A stretch of 63,692 bases of DNA from Streptomyces typhae (GCF_009755605.1 NZ_WPNZ01000016.1:1-63692); one strand, 5' to 3'. Positions 18,606-27,337 are shown, numbered from the stretch's first letter. The notes: generated by a model not told the origin, from the sequence alone. Made by a program: numbers and translations.

Positions 18606-20600
18606 TCACTGCGGTGTGCCCGCTTGCGTGATCGCCTTGAGGATCACGGAGTGGATCTGTGCCGGGTCGTCTACCTCGTGGCCGGAGCCGCCGGTCGCGC
18701 GGGCGATCTGGTCGGCCTCGCGTTCGTCGGCGTCGGGGCCGACCGCGATCGCGATGACGGGCAGGGGCTTCCGCGGGTCGGCGAGCGCGCGCAGCCGGGA
18801 GACGAGTTCCCCGCGCGAGATGCTGTCGGGGTCCTGGTTCACGCCGTCGGTGAGCAGCACGAGCGTGTTGAACCTGCCGGCCGCGTAGCCCTCGCGGGCC
18901 TTCTCGTACGCGGCCAGGGTCGTGTCGTACAGACCCGTCGCCCCGCCGGGGACGGGCTGGAGCCCGCGGAAGGCCTCGACGAGCCGGTCGCGGTGGGTGC
19001 CCCCGCCCTCGCTCCGGTCCGCGCGGTCGCCGAGCCGGCCGGTGGGCACCAGCTCGCGGTGGTCGCGGTCGCCGTCCAGGCGCGTCGCGAACTCCCACAG
19101 ACCGATCTCGTCGTCGTCCGTGAACCCCGTGAGCGCCTGGAGCAGCGCGGACTTCGTGATGTCCATGCGGGACTCGCCGCGTCCCGGCACGAGCTGCCGC
19201 ATGGAGTCCGAGGCGTCGACCACTGTGATGAAGCGCGCGCTCCGGACCGTGATGGTCCACATGCCGAGGGTCTCCTGCACCTCCTTGTCGGAGGGCGGGT
19301 CGGCCGCGTCGCGCCGGTACGGCTGTGGGCTGCGGCCGCCCGCCGCCGTCACGAGCGCGGCCGACGGCTGCGTCCCCTCGGTGCGGAACCCGTACCGGTG
19401 CAGGATGCACCGGCCCACGTCGTCGCTGAACAGCGTCATGAACCGCAGCGCGGCACGGCTCTCGTCGGTGGACAGGTCCCGTTCGCGGATGAGCGTGTAC
19501 GGGAAGTCGAGGGCCGGCGAGCCGTCCTTCGGGTAGAAGAGGTCGAGGGAGCGTTCCCCGTCGCCGGACGCGTTGTGCGTGAACGAGGCCTGCTCGGACA
19601 GGATCAGGGCCTGGTTGCGGCGCGGGTTGCCGCGTTCGGCGCCGGAGGAGTCGTGGGGGAGGGTGTCCAGGAGCCTGCTGTCGCTGTCGGCGGTGCGATG
19701 CGCCAGGGTCTTGGCGGTGGCGGCGGCACGGATGCCGGCGTCGTGGGAGCCGGGGTCCGGTGTGTTCGGCTCTTGGGCGTCGGTTCCGGTCCTTTCTGAT
19801 CCGCGGGCGTCGGATCCGGAGGAGTCGGAGTCGGAGCCGGGGGCGTCCGGTCCGCCGGAGCCGGAGCCGGAGTCGGAGGAGCCGGGGCGGGAGGAGCCCG
19901 GTTCGGAGGAGCCGGGATCCGGGGAGTTCGATGCGTCGGGATCGGTGGGTGACGTGCCGAGTCTGGTCAGGGCGAGGAGCCCGCTCGCGCTGCGTGCCGG
20001 GTCGGCCGCGCCCAGGCGCAGCTCGTCACCGCCCGTCGCCGCGCCCGCCAACTGCGCCCAGGTGTAGGTCTTCCGGGGCCAGCCGAGGGCGTCGGCGGCG
20101 GACTTCACCATGCCCACGCCGATCGGCGAGGAGGCGACGGTGCCCGCGGGCGACACCTGCGTACTGCCGTCGCCGGGGTCGGCGCGCTGGATCCAGAGCG
20201 CCGAGTCGGGCACCCACACGTCGTACGCGGGCTCGGACTCCTCGCGGCGGAGCTCGTCGGCGACCTTGTACGGTTCCCGCGCGGCGACCCGGATGTCCAT
20301 GCAGTGGCCGTCCGAGGTGACGTCCCGCTCACGTACGTGACCGGCGGCGGCGCGCAGGGCCGGGGCCACGGCGGGCGCGGCGACGACGTCCAGACGTACT
20401 GCGTCGTCGCTGCACGAGCCGCCGAAGGGCCCGAACCCGGCACGGACCGCGACCGCCGTACCCGCGGCGAGGCTCAGGACGAGGGCCGTGGTGAGAGCCA
20501 CCGTGCGCCTGCGGCCCGCGGCCACGGTGCGCACGCCGCCCCGTGGAGGTGGGTCGGCTGCTCCCGTCCTGCGCCCATCGGGCAAGCTGTGACGTCCCAT
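18606..20600 (-). CDS. Substrate-binding / von Willebrand factor A domain protein
   Basis: This 664-aa envelope protein has an N-terminal membrane anchor or uncleaved signal (about 30-50). Next comes a periplasmic-binding-like domain (60-200, with VAAPAVAPALRAAAGHVRER) and a low-complexity Pro/Gly/Ser/Glu linker. The binding domain then resumes. A VWA domain lies at about 460-664. The MIDAS metal site looks complete: DASDS, the threonine of GGATGLYD, and the aspartate of LLTDGVN. The combination resembles extracellular solute-binding proteins with a fused VWA seen across Streptomyces; ligand unknown. The ATG has weak upstream purines. It is divergent from the CPBP protease gene. Confidence 0.85.
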   Translation of the reverse strand: MGRHSLPDGRRTGAADPPPRGGVRTVAAGRRRTVALTTALVLSLAAGTAVAVRAGFGPFGGSCSDDAVRLDVVAAPAVAPALRAAAGHVRERDVTSDGHCMDIRVAAREPYKVADELRREESEPAYDVWVPDSALWIQRADPGDGSTQVSPAGTVASSPIGVGMVKSAADALGWPRKTYTWAQLAGAATGGDELRLGAADPARSASGLLALTRLGTSPTDPDASNSPDPGSSEPGSSRPGSSDSGSGSGGPDAPGSDSDSSGSDARGSERTGTDAQEPNTPDPGSHDAGIRAAATAKTLAHRTADSDSRLLDTLPHDSSGAERGNPRRNQALILSEQASFTHNASGDGERSLDLFYPKDGSPALDFPYTLIRERDLSTDESRAALRFMTLFSDDVGRCILHRYGFRTEGTQPSAALVTAAGGRSPQPYRRDAADPPSDKEVQETLGMWTITVRSARFITVVDASDSMRQLVPGRGESRMDITKSALLQALTGFTDDDEIGLWEFATRLDGDRDHRELVPTGRLGDRADRSEGGGTHRDRLVEAFRGLQPVPGGATGLYDTTLAAYEKAREGYAAGRFNTLVLLTDGVNQDPDSISRGELVSRLRALADPRKPLPVIAIAVGPDADEREADQIARATGGSGHEVDDPAQIHSVILKAITQAGTPQ

Positions 20601-20765
20601 GGCGTGCTGTCCTCCCCGATGGCGGGGGCCGACACGGCACGGTCGGCGTTCGTCCCCTCGGCCTGTCGCACACGTGGTTCGTAAGTTTTTTCGAGAACCT
20701 GGTCCTTCGAGACCCTAGTGGCACGGGGGCGGGGATGCGGCGGGATTACTCAACTGGAGGCAGGG

Positions 20766-21566
20766 GTGCAAGCGGAGCCGGGGCCTATGGCCGGTTCTTT
20801 TTCCGAGGCGGGGCTCTCGCGGCGGTTCCTCAGGGACGAGACGCTGCTCGTCCTGGCGCTCTCGCTGGGCGCGAGCGGAGTGTCCGCGCTGATCAGCTTT
20901 GTCGGCTCGGTCACACGGCCCGGAGGTCTCAAGGACCAGGCGGCGACCCTCAACTCGTCGGCCGCTCCCGGGCGTCCCTGGCTCGATCTCGCCTGGCAGC
21001 TGTTCGGCATCACCACGGCGCTCGTGCCCGTGGCGCTGGTCGCTCACTTCCTGCTGCGTGAGGGCTCGGGGCTGCGGGCCATCGGCTTCGACCGGAGCAG
21101 GCCCTGGCCCGACCTCGGCCGGGGGACCGTGGTGGCGGCGGTCATCGGCTCCACCGGCATCGCCTTCTATCTGGCGGCCCGCGGTCTCGGCTTCAACCTC
21201 ACGGTGGTGCCGGAGGACCTGCCGGACGTCTGGTGGAAGTACCCCGTGCTCGTGCTCTCCGCGCTCCAGAACTCCGTCCTGGAGGAGGTGATCGTCGTCG
21301 GCTATCTGCTGCGCCGCCTCGACCAGTTGGGCTGGACGCCGACGGCGGCACTGGCCGGGAGTTCGGTGCTGCGCGGCTCGTACCACCTGTACCAGGGCAT
21401 CGGCGGATTCGTCGGCAACATGGCGATGGGTGTGGTCTTCGTACTCCTGTACCGGCGGTGGGGCCGGGTCGGGCCGCTCGTGGTGGCTCACTCCCTGCTC
21501 GACATCGGGGCGTTCGTGGGCTACGCGCTGCTCGCGGGCAAGGTGGGGTGGCTGCCGACGGCCTGA
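20766..21566 (+). CDS. CPBP family intramembrane metalloprotease
   Basis: This 266-aa polytopic membrane protein has about seven helices. The CPBP (Abi/Rce1-like) motifs are present: SVLEEVIVVGYLLRRL (motif 1, glutamate pair), GSYHLYQG (motif 2 histidine) and HSLLDIGAF (motif 3 histidine). Members cleave or process membrane or prenylated peptides; the substrate is unknown here. The GTG start has GGAGG 5 nt upstream. After the stop there is a patch of short GCGGTGCGATGC-like repeats (21640-21670) before the convergent PhzF gene. Confidence 0.87.
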   Translation: MQAEPGPMAGSFSEAGLSRRFLRDETLLVLALSLGASGVSALISFVGSVTRPGGLKDQAATLNSSAAPGRPWLDLAWQLFGITTALVPVALVAHFLLREGSGLRAIGFDRSRPWPDLGRGTVVAAVIGSTGIAFYLAARGLGFNLTVVPEDLPDVWWKYPVLVLSALQNSVLEEVIVVGYLLRRLDQLGWTPTAALAGSSVLRGSYHLYQGIGGFVGNMAMGVVFVLLYRRWGRVGPLVVAHSLLDIGAFVGYALLAGKVGWLPTA

Positions 21567-21757
21567 CGGTGCGGACCCCCGGGCCGGGCCGCCGTCGGTG
21601 CCCGGCCCGGGGCGTGTGGTGGTACGGCACGGTGCGGTGACGTGCGATGCGGTGCGGTGCGATGCGATGCGGGTACCGGTGGCGGCCGGGCCTCGTCCGG
21701 CCTTCAGGCCGTACGCGCCCGTGATGGCATGCCTGCCGACCGTCCGCGCCCGTGATG

Positions 21758-22633
21758 TCACGCCAGCAGATCGCCCTCGATGACCGTCACCGCGTTGCCG
21801 GTCAGGAGGGTGCGGTCGCCGCGTACGGCGGTACGGACGAGGCCGGAGCGCGCCGACGCCTGTAGGCCCGTCAGGTCGTCGCGGCCGAGGCGGGCGCTCC
21901 AGAACGGGGCGAGCGCGGTGTGCGCGCTGCCCGTCACGGGGTCCTCGTCGATGCCGACGCCCGGGAAGAAGCCGCGTGAGACGAAGTCGTACCCCCGGGA
22001 CGGGTCCTCGGCGGCCGCCGTCGCGATGACGCCGCGCCGGGAGTGCCGGGCGAGGGCCCGGTGGTCCGGCGCGAGCGCGCGGACCGTCTTCTCGTCGGCC
22101 AGTTCCACCAGCAGGTCGCCCAGGTGGGGCCCGGTGTCGTGGACGGAGAGGGGCTCGGCTCCCAGGGCATCGACCGCCTGGTCCGGGAGCGCGGCCGGGA
22201 TCAGGGGCGCGGTCGGGAAGTCGAGCGTGATCGAGCCGTCGGCGTGGGCGGTGGCGAGCAGCACGCCGGCCCGGGTGGCGAAGCGCACGGTGCCGGTGGC
22301 GGTGCCCGTGGTGTGCAGGACGTGCGCGGTGGCCAGCGTGGCGTGGCCGCACAGGTCCACCTCGGTGGCGGGCGTGAACCACCGCAGCGCCCAGTCGGCC
22401 GTGCCGCCCGCGGGCAGCCGGTGTGCGAACGCGGTCTCGGCGTGGTTGACCTCCGCGGCCACCTGCTGGAGCCAGGTGTCGCCGGGAAAGGCGTCCAGGA
22501 GCACGACACCGGCGGGATTGCCGGTGAAGGGCCGCTCGGCGAAGGCGTCCACGACGCGGATACGGGTCCGTGCGGCGGTGTGGTCGCGGCGGTCACGGGG
22601 CGGCGAGGTACGGGGGGCGGCGTCAGCAGTCAT
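21758..22633 (-). CDS. PhzF family isomerase-like protein
   Basis: This 291-aa protein has two related halves as in PhzF and diaminopimelate epimerase folds. The catalytic glutamate is in NHAETAF (E66), followed by the paired motif DLCGHATLATAHVLH. PhzF of phenazine synthesis isomerises trans-2,3-dihydro-3-hydroxyanthranilate, but most family members have unknown substrates and no phenazine genes are nearby. The first 20 residues are a disordered extension. Just after its stop a 13-nt unit CGCGCCCGTGATG is repeated (21714-21726 and 21746-21758, plus-strand sense). Confidence 0.85.
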   Translation of the reverse strand: MTADAAPRTSPPRDRRDHTAARTRIRVVDAFAERPFTGNPAGVVLLDAFPGDTWLQQVAAEVNHAETAFAHRLPAGGTADWALRWFTPATEVDLCGHATLATAHVLHTTGTATGTVRFATRAGVLLATAHADGSITLDFPTAPLIPAALPDQAVDALGAEPLSVHDTGPHLGDLLVELADEKTVRALAPDHRALARHSRRGVIATAAAEDPSRGYDFVSRGFFPGVGIDEDPVTGSAHTALAPFWSARLGRDDLTGLQASARSGLVRTAVRGDRTLLTGNAVTVIEGDLLA

Positions 22634-22724
22634 GAGGCGACGCTAGGGGGCCGATCGGGTCTTCGGCCAAGGCCAATTCCGTCGTACTGGCATGAGTTGC
22701 GAGTGTCGGCGTCATTTTGGCCAT

Positions 22725-22880
22725 GCGTACGTGCGTACGTGCGTACGAGGGACAGTCGGCGTTGATGTTCGGCGCGGGGTTGCCAGGCGAACAGTCTCGA
22801 TATATCGTTGAGGCATCGCGACTGATCAAAGATGTCGCGGTTTCTCCAGTACGGAGCAACGAAACGTCCAGTACGGAGCA
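22725..22880 (+). promoter_or_regulatory. Regulatory region of the padR gene with palindrome and direct repeats
   Basis: Three features stand out. GCGTACGT is repeated in tandem (22725-22747). A perfect palindrome CGATATATCG lies at 22798-22807 in an otherwise GC-rich genome. The direct repeat TCCAGTACGGAGCA occurs at 22845-22858 and 22867-22880, with start points 22 bp apart. An AT-rich palindrome upstream of a PadR gene is a typical autoregulatory operator; the assignment is inference. Confidence 0.5.
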
Positions 22881-22917
22881 GCAAGACGAACGAAGAAGCA
22901 CGAAAGGGATGATTGAT

Positions 22918-23547
22918 ATGCGTTCCCACGGTTTTGAACACGAGCACCGGCATGGACACGGGCACGGGCGCGGCCCGTACGGGCCCGGTCGCGAGGGCCG
23001 CGAAGGCTTCGAGGGGCGGCGCGCGGCGTTCGGCCCGTTCGGACCCGGCTTCGGCGGCGGTGGCCCCTGGGGCGGCGGTCGCGGTGGACGGGGCGGGCCC
23101 CGGGGCAGGGCGCGCCGCGGCGACGTGCGCGCCTCGATCCTGGCCCTCCTGAAGGACCGGTCGATGCACGGCTACGAGATGATCCAGGAGATCGCCGAGC
23201 GCAGCGGCGGGGCGTGGAAGCCCAGCCCCGGTTCCGTCTACCCGACCCTTCAGCTCCTGGAGGACGAGGGCCTGATCATCAGCGAGAGCGAGGGCGGCAA
23301 GAAGCTCTTCTCGCTCACCGACGCCGGTCGCGAGGCGGCCGCCGAAGGTCCGGACGCGCCCTGGGAAGAGGCCGGGCGCGGAGTCGACTGGGAGGCCCTG
23401 ACCGAGATCCGGCAGGCCGGCTTCGGTCTGATGGAGGCCTTCGGTCAGGTCTGGAAGACCGGCTCCAAGGAGCAGCGCGAGAAGGCGCTCGCCGTCATCA
23501 ACGACGCCCGCAAGAAGCTGTATCTGATCCTTGCCGATGAGGACTGA
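22918..23547 (+). CDS. PadR-family transcriptional regulator with His/Gly-rich N-terminus
   Basis: This 209-aa protein has a first third of low complexity: a histidine-rich stretch HEHRHGHGHGRG, then Gly/Arg-rich repeats to about residue 65. The PadR winged helix follows (RGDVRASILALLKDRSMHGY, then EMIQEIAERSGGAWKPSPGS, then VYPTLQLLEDEGLI). A C-terminal dimerisation helix completes it. The His-rich arm might bind metal. The ATG at 22918 has GAAAGGG about 9 nt upstream; another in-frame ATG lies at 22909. The gene lies alone, with no adjacent transporter, so a regulated target is not evident. Confidence 0.87.
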   Translation: MRSHGFEHEHRHGHGHGRGPYGPGREGREGFEGRRAAFGPFGPGFGGGGPWGGGRGGRGGPRGRARRGDVRASILALLKDRSMHGYEMIQEIAERSGGAWKPSPGSVYPTLQLLEDEGLIISESEGGKKLFSLTDAGREAAAEGPDAPWEEAGRGVDWEALTEIRQAGFGLMEAFGQVWKTGSKEQREKALAVINDARKKLYLILADED

Positions 23548-23937
23548 GGCGGCTCGGCCCGGCCGGACCGCTGGGTCACCTGGCCGCGCGGCCAGGTCAC
23601 CTGGCTGGGGCGGTCGAGCCACCTGGCCTTGCCGGTCGGGCCACCTGGCCGCGTCGGTCGGGGTGCCCGGCCGTCCCGGTCGGGTCGGGTCACCAGGCCG
23701 CTCAGCTTCCGCGGCGACTCGTTCAGCGCGGCGGGGAAGCTGGTGTGGGCGGTGTTCCACTGCCCGTACGAGGAGAAGTCGGTGCGCTGCGCCCAGATCT
23801 TCTCCACTCTTCTCTTCTCCACCAGTGCCTCGATACGTGCTCCGCGCCGACTTCGGCCGAGGCGGCCTCGTCGGCTCTGTCTGCTCGGCGCTCTCGGTAG
23901 GGTGGGCTTCTTTGCCCGGAGCGTGGAAAGGCCCCTG
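23548..23937. other. Intergenic region with hairpin, repeats and a possible small gene
   Basis: The first part holds the perfect palindrome CCTGGCCGCGCGGCCAGG (23579-23596), a likely padR terminator, followed by diverged copies of an ACCTGGCC-containing repeat (23605-23655). The stretch 23690-23830 has an open, high-GC3 reading frame on both strands. The minus-strand peptide containing KIWAQRTDFSSYGQWNTAHT looks protein-like, but I cannot fix a gene. Confidence 0.45.
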
Positions 23938-24717
23938 ATGCCCCTGACGGTCCACTCCGCCGTCGTCGAGCGCCTGCGCGTGGCCGGCTGCGTGTTCGCC
24001 GAGGACGAGGCGGACGTGCTGCTCGCGGCGGCGTCGGACGCCGACGACCTCGACGCCATGGTGGCGCGCAGGGTGAGCGGGCTTCCGCTGGAGCACGTCG
24101 TGGGGTGGGCCGAGTTCGCCGGGCTGCGGATCGCCGTCGACCCCGGCGTGTTCGTGCCGCGTCGCCGCACGGAATTCCTCGTCCGTGAGGCGGCGTCGCT
24201 CGCCGGGCCCGGTGCCGTCGTGGTCGACCTGTGCTGCGGTTCGGGTGCGCTGGGCGCGGCGCTCGCCGCCGCGCTCGGGCGGGTCGAACTGCACGCGGCG
24301 GATGTCGATCCGGCCGCGGTCGCTTGCGCCCGCCGCAACGTCGGAGCCGCGGCGGGCCACGTCCACGAGGGCGACCTCTACGCGGCGCTGCCCGAGCGGC
24401 TCGCGGGCCGCGTCGACGTACTGCTCGCGAACGTCCCCTACGTACCGTCGGACGAGGTGGCGCTGCTTCCGGTGGAGGCCCGCGAGCACGAGGCGCGGGT
24501 GGCCCTCGACGGGGGCGCAGACGGGCTCGACGTGCTGCGCCGGGTGACCGCGGACGCGCCGCGATGGCTTGCGCCGGGCGGACGGCTGCTGTTCGAGACG
24601 AGCGAGCGCCAGGTGCCGGCGGCGCTCGCGGCCGTGCGGGGAGCGGGTCTCGGGGCGTGGGTCGTGACGGATGAGGAGCTGTACGCGACGGTGGTCGTGG
24701 GGGCGGCCGGGGCGTAG
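23938..24717 (+). CDS. HemK-like protein N5-glutamine methyltransferase family
   Basis: This 259-aa protein belongs to the class I SAM-dependent methyltransferases. It has the PrmC-like N-terminal helical part, VFVPRRRTEFLVREA, SAM-binding VVDLCCGSGALGAALA and acidic loop ADVDP. The catalytic tetrapeptide is NVPY in LLANVPYVPSDEV rather than the canonical NPPY of HemK/PrmC. PrmC methylates the GGQ glutamine of release factors; this variant may have a different target. ATG start with GGAAAGG upstream. Confidence 0.82.
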   Translation: MPLTVHSAVVERLRVAGCVFAEDEADVLLAAASDADDLDAMVARRVSGLPLEHVVGWAEFAGLRIAVDPGVFVPRRRTEFLVREAASLAGPGAVVVDLCCGSGALGAALAAALGRVELHAADVDPAAVACARRNVGAAAGHVHEGDLYAALPERLAGRVDVLLANVPYVPSDEVALLPVEAREHEARVALDGGADGLDVLRRVTADAPRWLAPGGRLLFETSERQVPAALAAVRGAGLGAWVVTDEELYATVVVGAAGA

Positions 24718-24811
24718 GCGGTCCTCGGGGGGCGGTCACGGTAGTGGTCACGACCGCGACCGTTGTCCCTTGCTGGGGCGCCCGGTTGGCTGACCTGTGC
24801 GTTCTATCCGG

Positions 24812-24906
24812 CCTGTCGGGTCTGCGGGGCCTGTCGGGTCTGCGGGGCCTGTCGGGTCTGCCGGTCCTGAGGGGCCTGCCGGGTCTGCCTGTCGGGTCTG
24901 CGGGGC
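24812..24906 (+). repeat. 18-bp tandem repeats downstream of a small gene
   Basis: CCTGTCGGGTCTGCGGGG occurs at 24812-24829 and 24830-24847, then in a diverged copy (24848-24865) and further fragments to about 24906. It lies 30 bp beyond the stop of the minus-strand gene ending at 24936. Confidence 0.85.
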
Positions 24907-24935
24907 CCGCCAGCCCTCCGTCCGTCCTGTCCGTC

Positions 24936-25217
24936 CTATCCGACGTGCTGTATCACTGCCGCGTCGAAGAGGTCCAAGGCCCGAGGGAAGGGCCCCTCGT
25001 CGTGGCAGTGCCAGGCCTCCCAGAACAGGTCGGCGAGCAACGCGTCCGCGGGGGCGTACACCCGGTACACGTACTGCCTGCCGTCGATGGCAGGCAGGGT
25101 GACCAGCCAACACCCGCTCTCCATGCCTGTGACGACGAGCGCCGGTGCACGGTGGTTGCGTACCCGGCGCGAAGCAAGGCGGCGCGCGCCCCACCTGGGG
25201 GAACGGTGCGATGTCAT
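24936..25217 (-). CDS. Conserved hypothetical small protein
   Basis: About 93 aa. The C-terminal two thirds look like a genuine globular domain: GCWLVTLPAIDGRQYVYRVY followed by APADALLADLFWEAWHCHDE. Codon use fits the genome. The start is uncertain: ATG at 25217 gives 93 aa, a TTG at 25232 would place a TTA codon at position 4, and ATG at 25122 gives a 62-aa core. No signal or membrane helix. Function unknown. It is divergent from the Clp N-domain gene. Confidence 0.6.
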   Translation of the reverse strand: MTSHRSPRWGARRLASRRVRNHRAPALVVTGMESGCWLVTLPAIDGRQYVYRVYAPADALLADLFWEAWHCHDEGPFPRALDLFDAAVIQHVG

Positions 25218-25321
25218 CCGTAAGGAGGACAACCCGGTCGTTCATGCCCACCCTGTGTCGGACGGCGAAATGCTTCCCACCGCCGATGTCCGGGTCGCCG
25301 GAGGGCTGATGGGGTGGGGGT

Positions 25322-25876
25322 GTGCAAAGCCGTACTCCCCAGGGCGCCGAACCCGGTCCGACCCCCGCAGACACAGAATCCGGCCTGAACGCGGCGCTGG
25401 CCCCGGTGACGGCCGGCGCGCGCCGGCGTGCGCTGCGCGACGGGGACCGGCAGATCGACACGGCCCACCTGCTGCACTCGCTGCTCGAACACGAACCACG
25501 GGTACGGGCCGTCTTCGACGGCGGGCCACAGGTCGCACGCCTCCTCGGCTACCTCGTCCAGCGCAGCATCGGGTACGGGCTTCAGTGGCAGGGCACCGTG
25601 GAGGACTCGGGTGCCGTTCCCCTGGTGGCCGCGGCCAAAGAAACGGTTCTGTCGCCCGCTGCCGCGGGGGCGATGGAGGCCGCTCTGGAGCGGGCCGTGC
25701 TGCGCGGCGAGGCGCAGGCCGACGGCGTCGACCTGCTGGTGGCCCTGGCCACTGACGCGGAGTGCCGCGCGGTCGAGGTGCTGCGCCGCGCGGGGGTCGA
25801 CGTGGCGGAGCTGCTGCGACGGATCGACGCGGAGGGCGAGTTCGGGTACGGGTCGGGGGCGGGTTTGGGGGGCTGA
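25322..25876 (+). CDS. Clp N-terminal repeat domain protein
   Basis: This 184-aa protein consists mainly of two Clp N-terminal (ClpA/ClpC R-domain) repeats. The first contains RRRALRDGDRQIDTAHLLHS; the second contains EAALERAVLRGEAQADGVDL. It has no ATPase module, so it may be a stand-alone adaptor or decoy that binds substrates or Clp partners; that role is inferred. The GTG start follows a G-rich stretch. About 50 bp after its stop there is a 22-bp tandem repeat. Confidence 0.8.
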   Translation: MQSRTPQGAEPGPTPADTESGLNAALAPVTAGARRRALRDGDRQIDTAHLLHSLLEHEPRVRAVFDGGPQVARLLGYLVQRSIGYGLQWQGTVEDSGAVPLVAAAKETVLSPAAAGAMEAALERAVLRGEAQADGVDLLVALATDAECRAVEVLRRAGVDVAELLRRIDAEGEFGYGSGAGLGG

Positions 25877-25925
25877 GTTCCGGCCCGGCCGGGGGTGGCC
25901 GAGGGGCTGCCGTGGGGGCAGTCGT

Positions 25926-25969
25926 GGATCGGTCACAGGGCGGCTATGGATCGGTCATAGGGCGGCTAC
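25926..25969 (+). repeat. Two copies of a 22-bp tandem repeat
   Basis: Copies at 25926-25947 and 25948-25969 share 20 of 22 bases, each beginning GGATCGGTCA and ending GGGCGGCTA plus one variable base. It is another short duplication in the 3' flank of a gene. Confidence 0.9.
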
Positions 25970-26096
25970 GGGGAGGCCGTGGGGCCGTCGTGGGGCGGGA
26001 CCGCGGGGTTGGCTCGGGCGGTTCGGTGTGCTTTGGATGTCCGGCTGTGTCTGCCCAGTCGTGTTCATCCGGCCGTGTCCGTCCGTTGAGACAGGG

Positions 26097-26111
26097 GTCA
26101 TCAAAGATGAC
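26097..26111. promoter_or_regulatory. Perfect dyad upstream of the EamA transporter gene
   Basis: GTCATC-AAA-GATGAC is a perfect 6-3-6 inverted repeat, followed by further GTCATGACGTC-like dyads up to 26135. Position and symmetry suggest an operator for the transporter gene starting at 26136. The cognate regulator is unknown. Confidence 0.45.
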
Positions 26112-26135
26112 GGTCATGACGTCGGCTGTCATCAT

Positions 26136-27164
26136 GTGCCGGTGTTCGGGACTCGAAAGAAGTCGCAGGGCGGTGCGGCAGGGCAGCCGGAGCGTGGCAG
26201 GGGGCTCGGCCTCGGCCTCGCCCTGCTGTCGGCGTTCGCGTTCGGCGGCTCGGGTGTCGCCGCGAAGCCCCTGATCGGGGAAGGCCTCGACTCGCTGCAC
26301 GTGGTGTGGCTGCGGGTGGCGGGCGCCGCCCTGGTGATGCTGCCGGTGGCCTGGCGCCACCGCGCGCTCGTCAGACAGCGGCCCGTGCTGCTCGCGGGCT
26401 TCGGCCTGCTCGCCGTCGCCGGTGTGCAGGCCTGCTACTTCGCCGCGATCTCCCGCATCCCCGTCGGCGTCGCCCTGCTCGTCGAGTACCTCGCTCCCGC
26501 CCTGGTTCTCGGCTGGGTGCGGTTCGTCCAGCGCAGGCCCGTCACCAGGGCCGCCGCCCTCGGCGTGGTGCTCGCCGTGGGCGGTCTCGCCTGTGTCGTC
26601 GAGGTGTGGGCGGGCCTGAGCTTCGACGCCGTCGGCCTGCTGCTCGCGCTCGGGGCCGCCTGCTGTCAGGTCGGCTACTTCGTCCTCTCCGACCAGGGCA
26701 GTGACGCGGGCGACCAGGCGCCGGACCCGCTCGGCGTGATCGCGTACGGGCTGCTCGTCGGCACCGTCGTCCTCACGGTCGTCGCCCGCCCCTGGGGCAT
26801 GGACTGGTCGGTGCTCGGCGGCAGCGCGGCCATGGACGGCGCGATGGTTCCCGCCTGGCTCCTCCTCTGCTGGATCGTGCTCCTCACGACTGTCGTCGCC
26901 TACGTCACCGGGGTGGTGTCCGTACGCAGGCTGTCGCCCGCCGTGGCAGGTGTCGTGGCGTGCCTCGAAGCGGTCGTGGCGACCGTCCTGGCGTGGGTGC
27001 TGCTCGGCGAACGCCTGTCCGCGCCCCAACTCGTCGGCGGTGCCATCGTTCTCGCGGGCGCGTTCATCGCCCAGTCGTCGACACCGGCGAAGCCGCAGCC
27101 GGCCGGGGACGCCGTCATCCCGGAGCCCGGAGAAGAGTTGTCCCGCAGCGGCCGTGCCACCTAG
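26136..27164 (+). CDS. EamA/DMT family transporter
   Basis: This 342-aa protein has ten predicted helices arranged as two EamA repeats (about residues 25-155 and 165-300). The first begins LGLALLSAFAFGGSGVAAKP; the second ends VATVLAWVLLGERLSAPQLV. DMT transporters export or import small metabolites; the substrate is unknown. Hydrophilic tails lie at both ends. GTG at 26136 is chosen because the membrane domain needs only a short tail and a dyad precedes it; GTG at 26142 is an alternative. Confidence 0.85.
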   Translation: MPVFGTRKKSQGGAAGQPERGRGLGLGLALLSAFAFGGSGVAAKPLIGEGLDSLHVVWLRVAGAALVMLPVAWRHRALVRQRPVLLAGFGLLAVAGVQACYFAAISRIPVGVALLVEYLAPALVLGWVRFVQRRPVTRAAALGVVLAVGGLACVVEVWAGLSFDAVGLLLALGAACCQVGYFVLSDQGSDAGDQAPDPLGVIAYGLLVGTVVLTVVARPWGMDWSVLGGSAAMDGAMVPAWLLLCWIVLLTTVVAYVTGVVSVRRLSPAVAGVVACLEAVVATVLAWVLLGERLSAPQLVGGAIVLAGAFIAQSSTPAKPQPAGDAVIPEPGEELSRSGRAT

Positions 27165-27337
27165 GCCGGCGATCATGCACGCACGCGCACGCGCACTCGC
27201 CCTTCTGCCCCCGGCCGCCTGGCGCGGGCCTTCCATGGATCACGTCCGGCCACCGGCCGGGCGGAACTCGCCGGGCTCGGGGTGCTGTTCCTGGGCGGCG
27301 GGGACGCGACGCCCTGGAAGCGGACGAGCCGCACCGC

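Noticed and set aside
21758..22633. Phenazine biosynthesis gene
   Set aside because: Only a PhzF-like gene is present and no other phz gene is nearby; PhzF homologues are widespread outside phenazine clusters.
25428..26135. Upstream extension of the EamA frame back to 25428
   Set aside because: It overlaps the Clp N-domain gene on the same strand in another frame and gives Arg/Ser/Cys-rich nonsense; the membrane protein begins at 26136.
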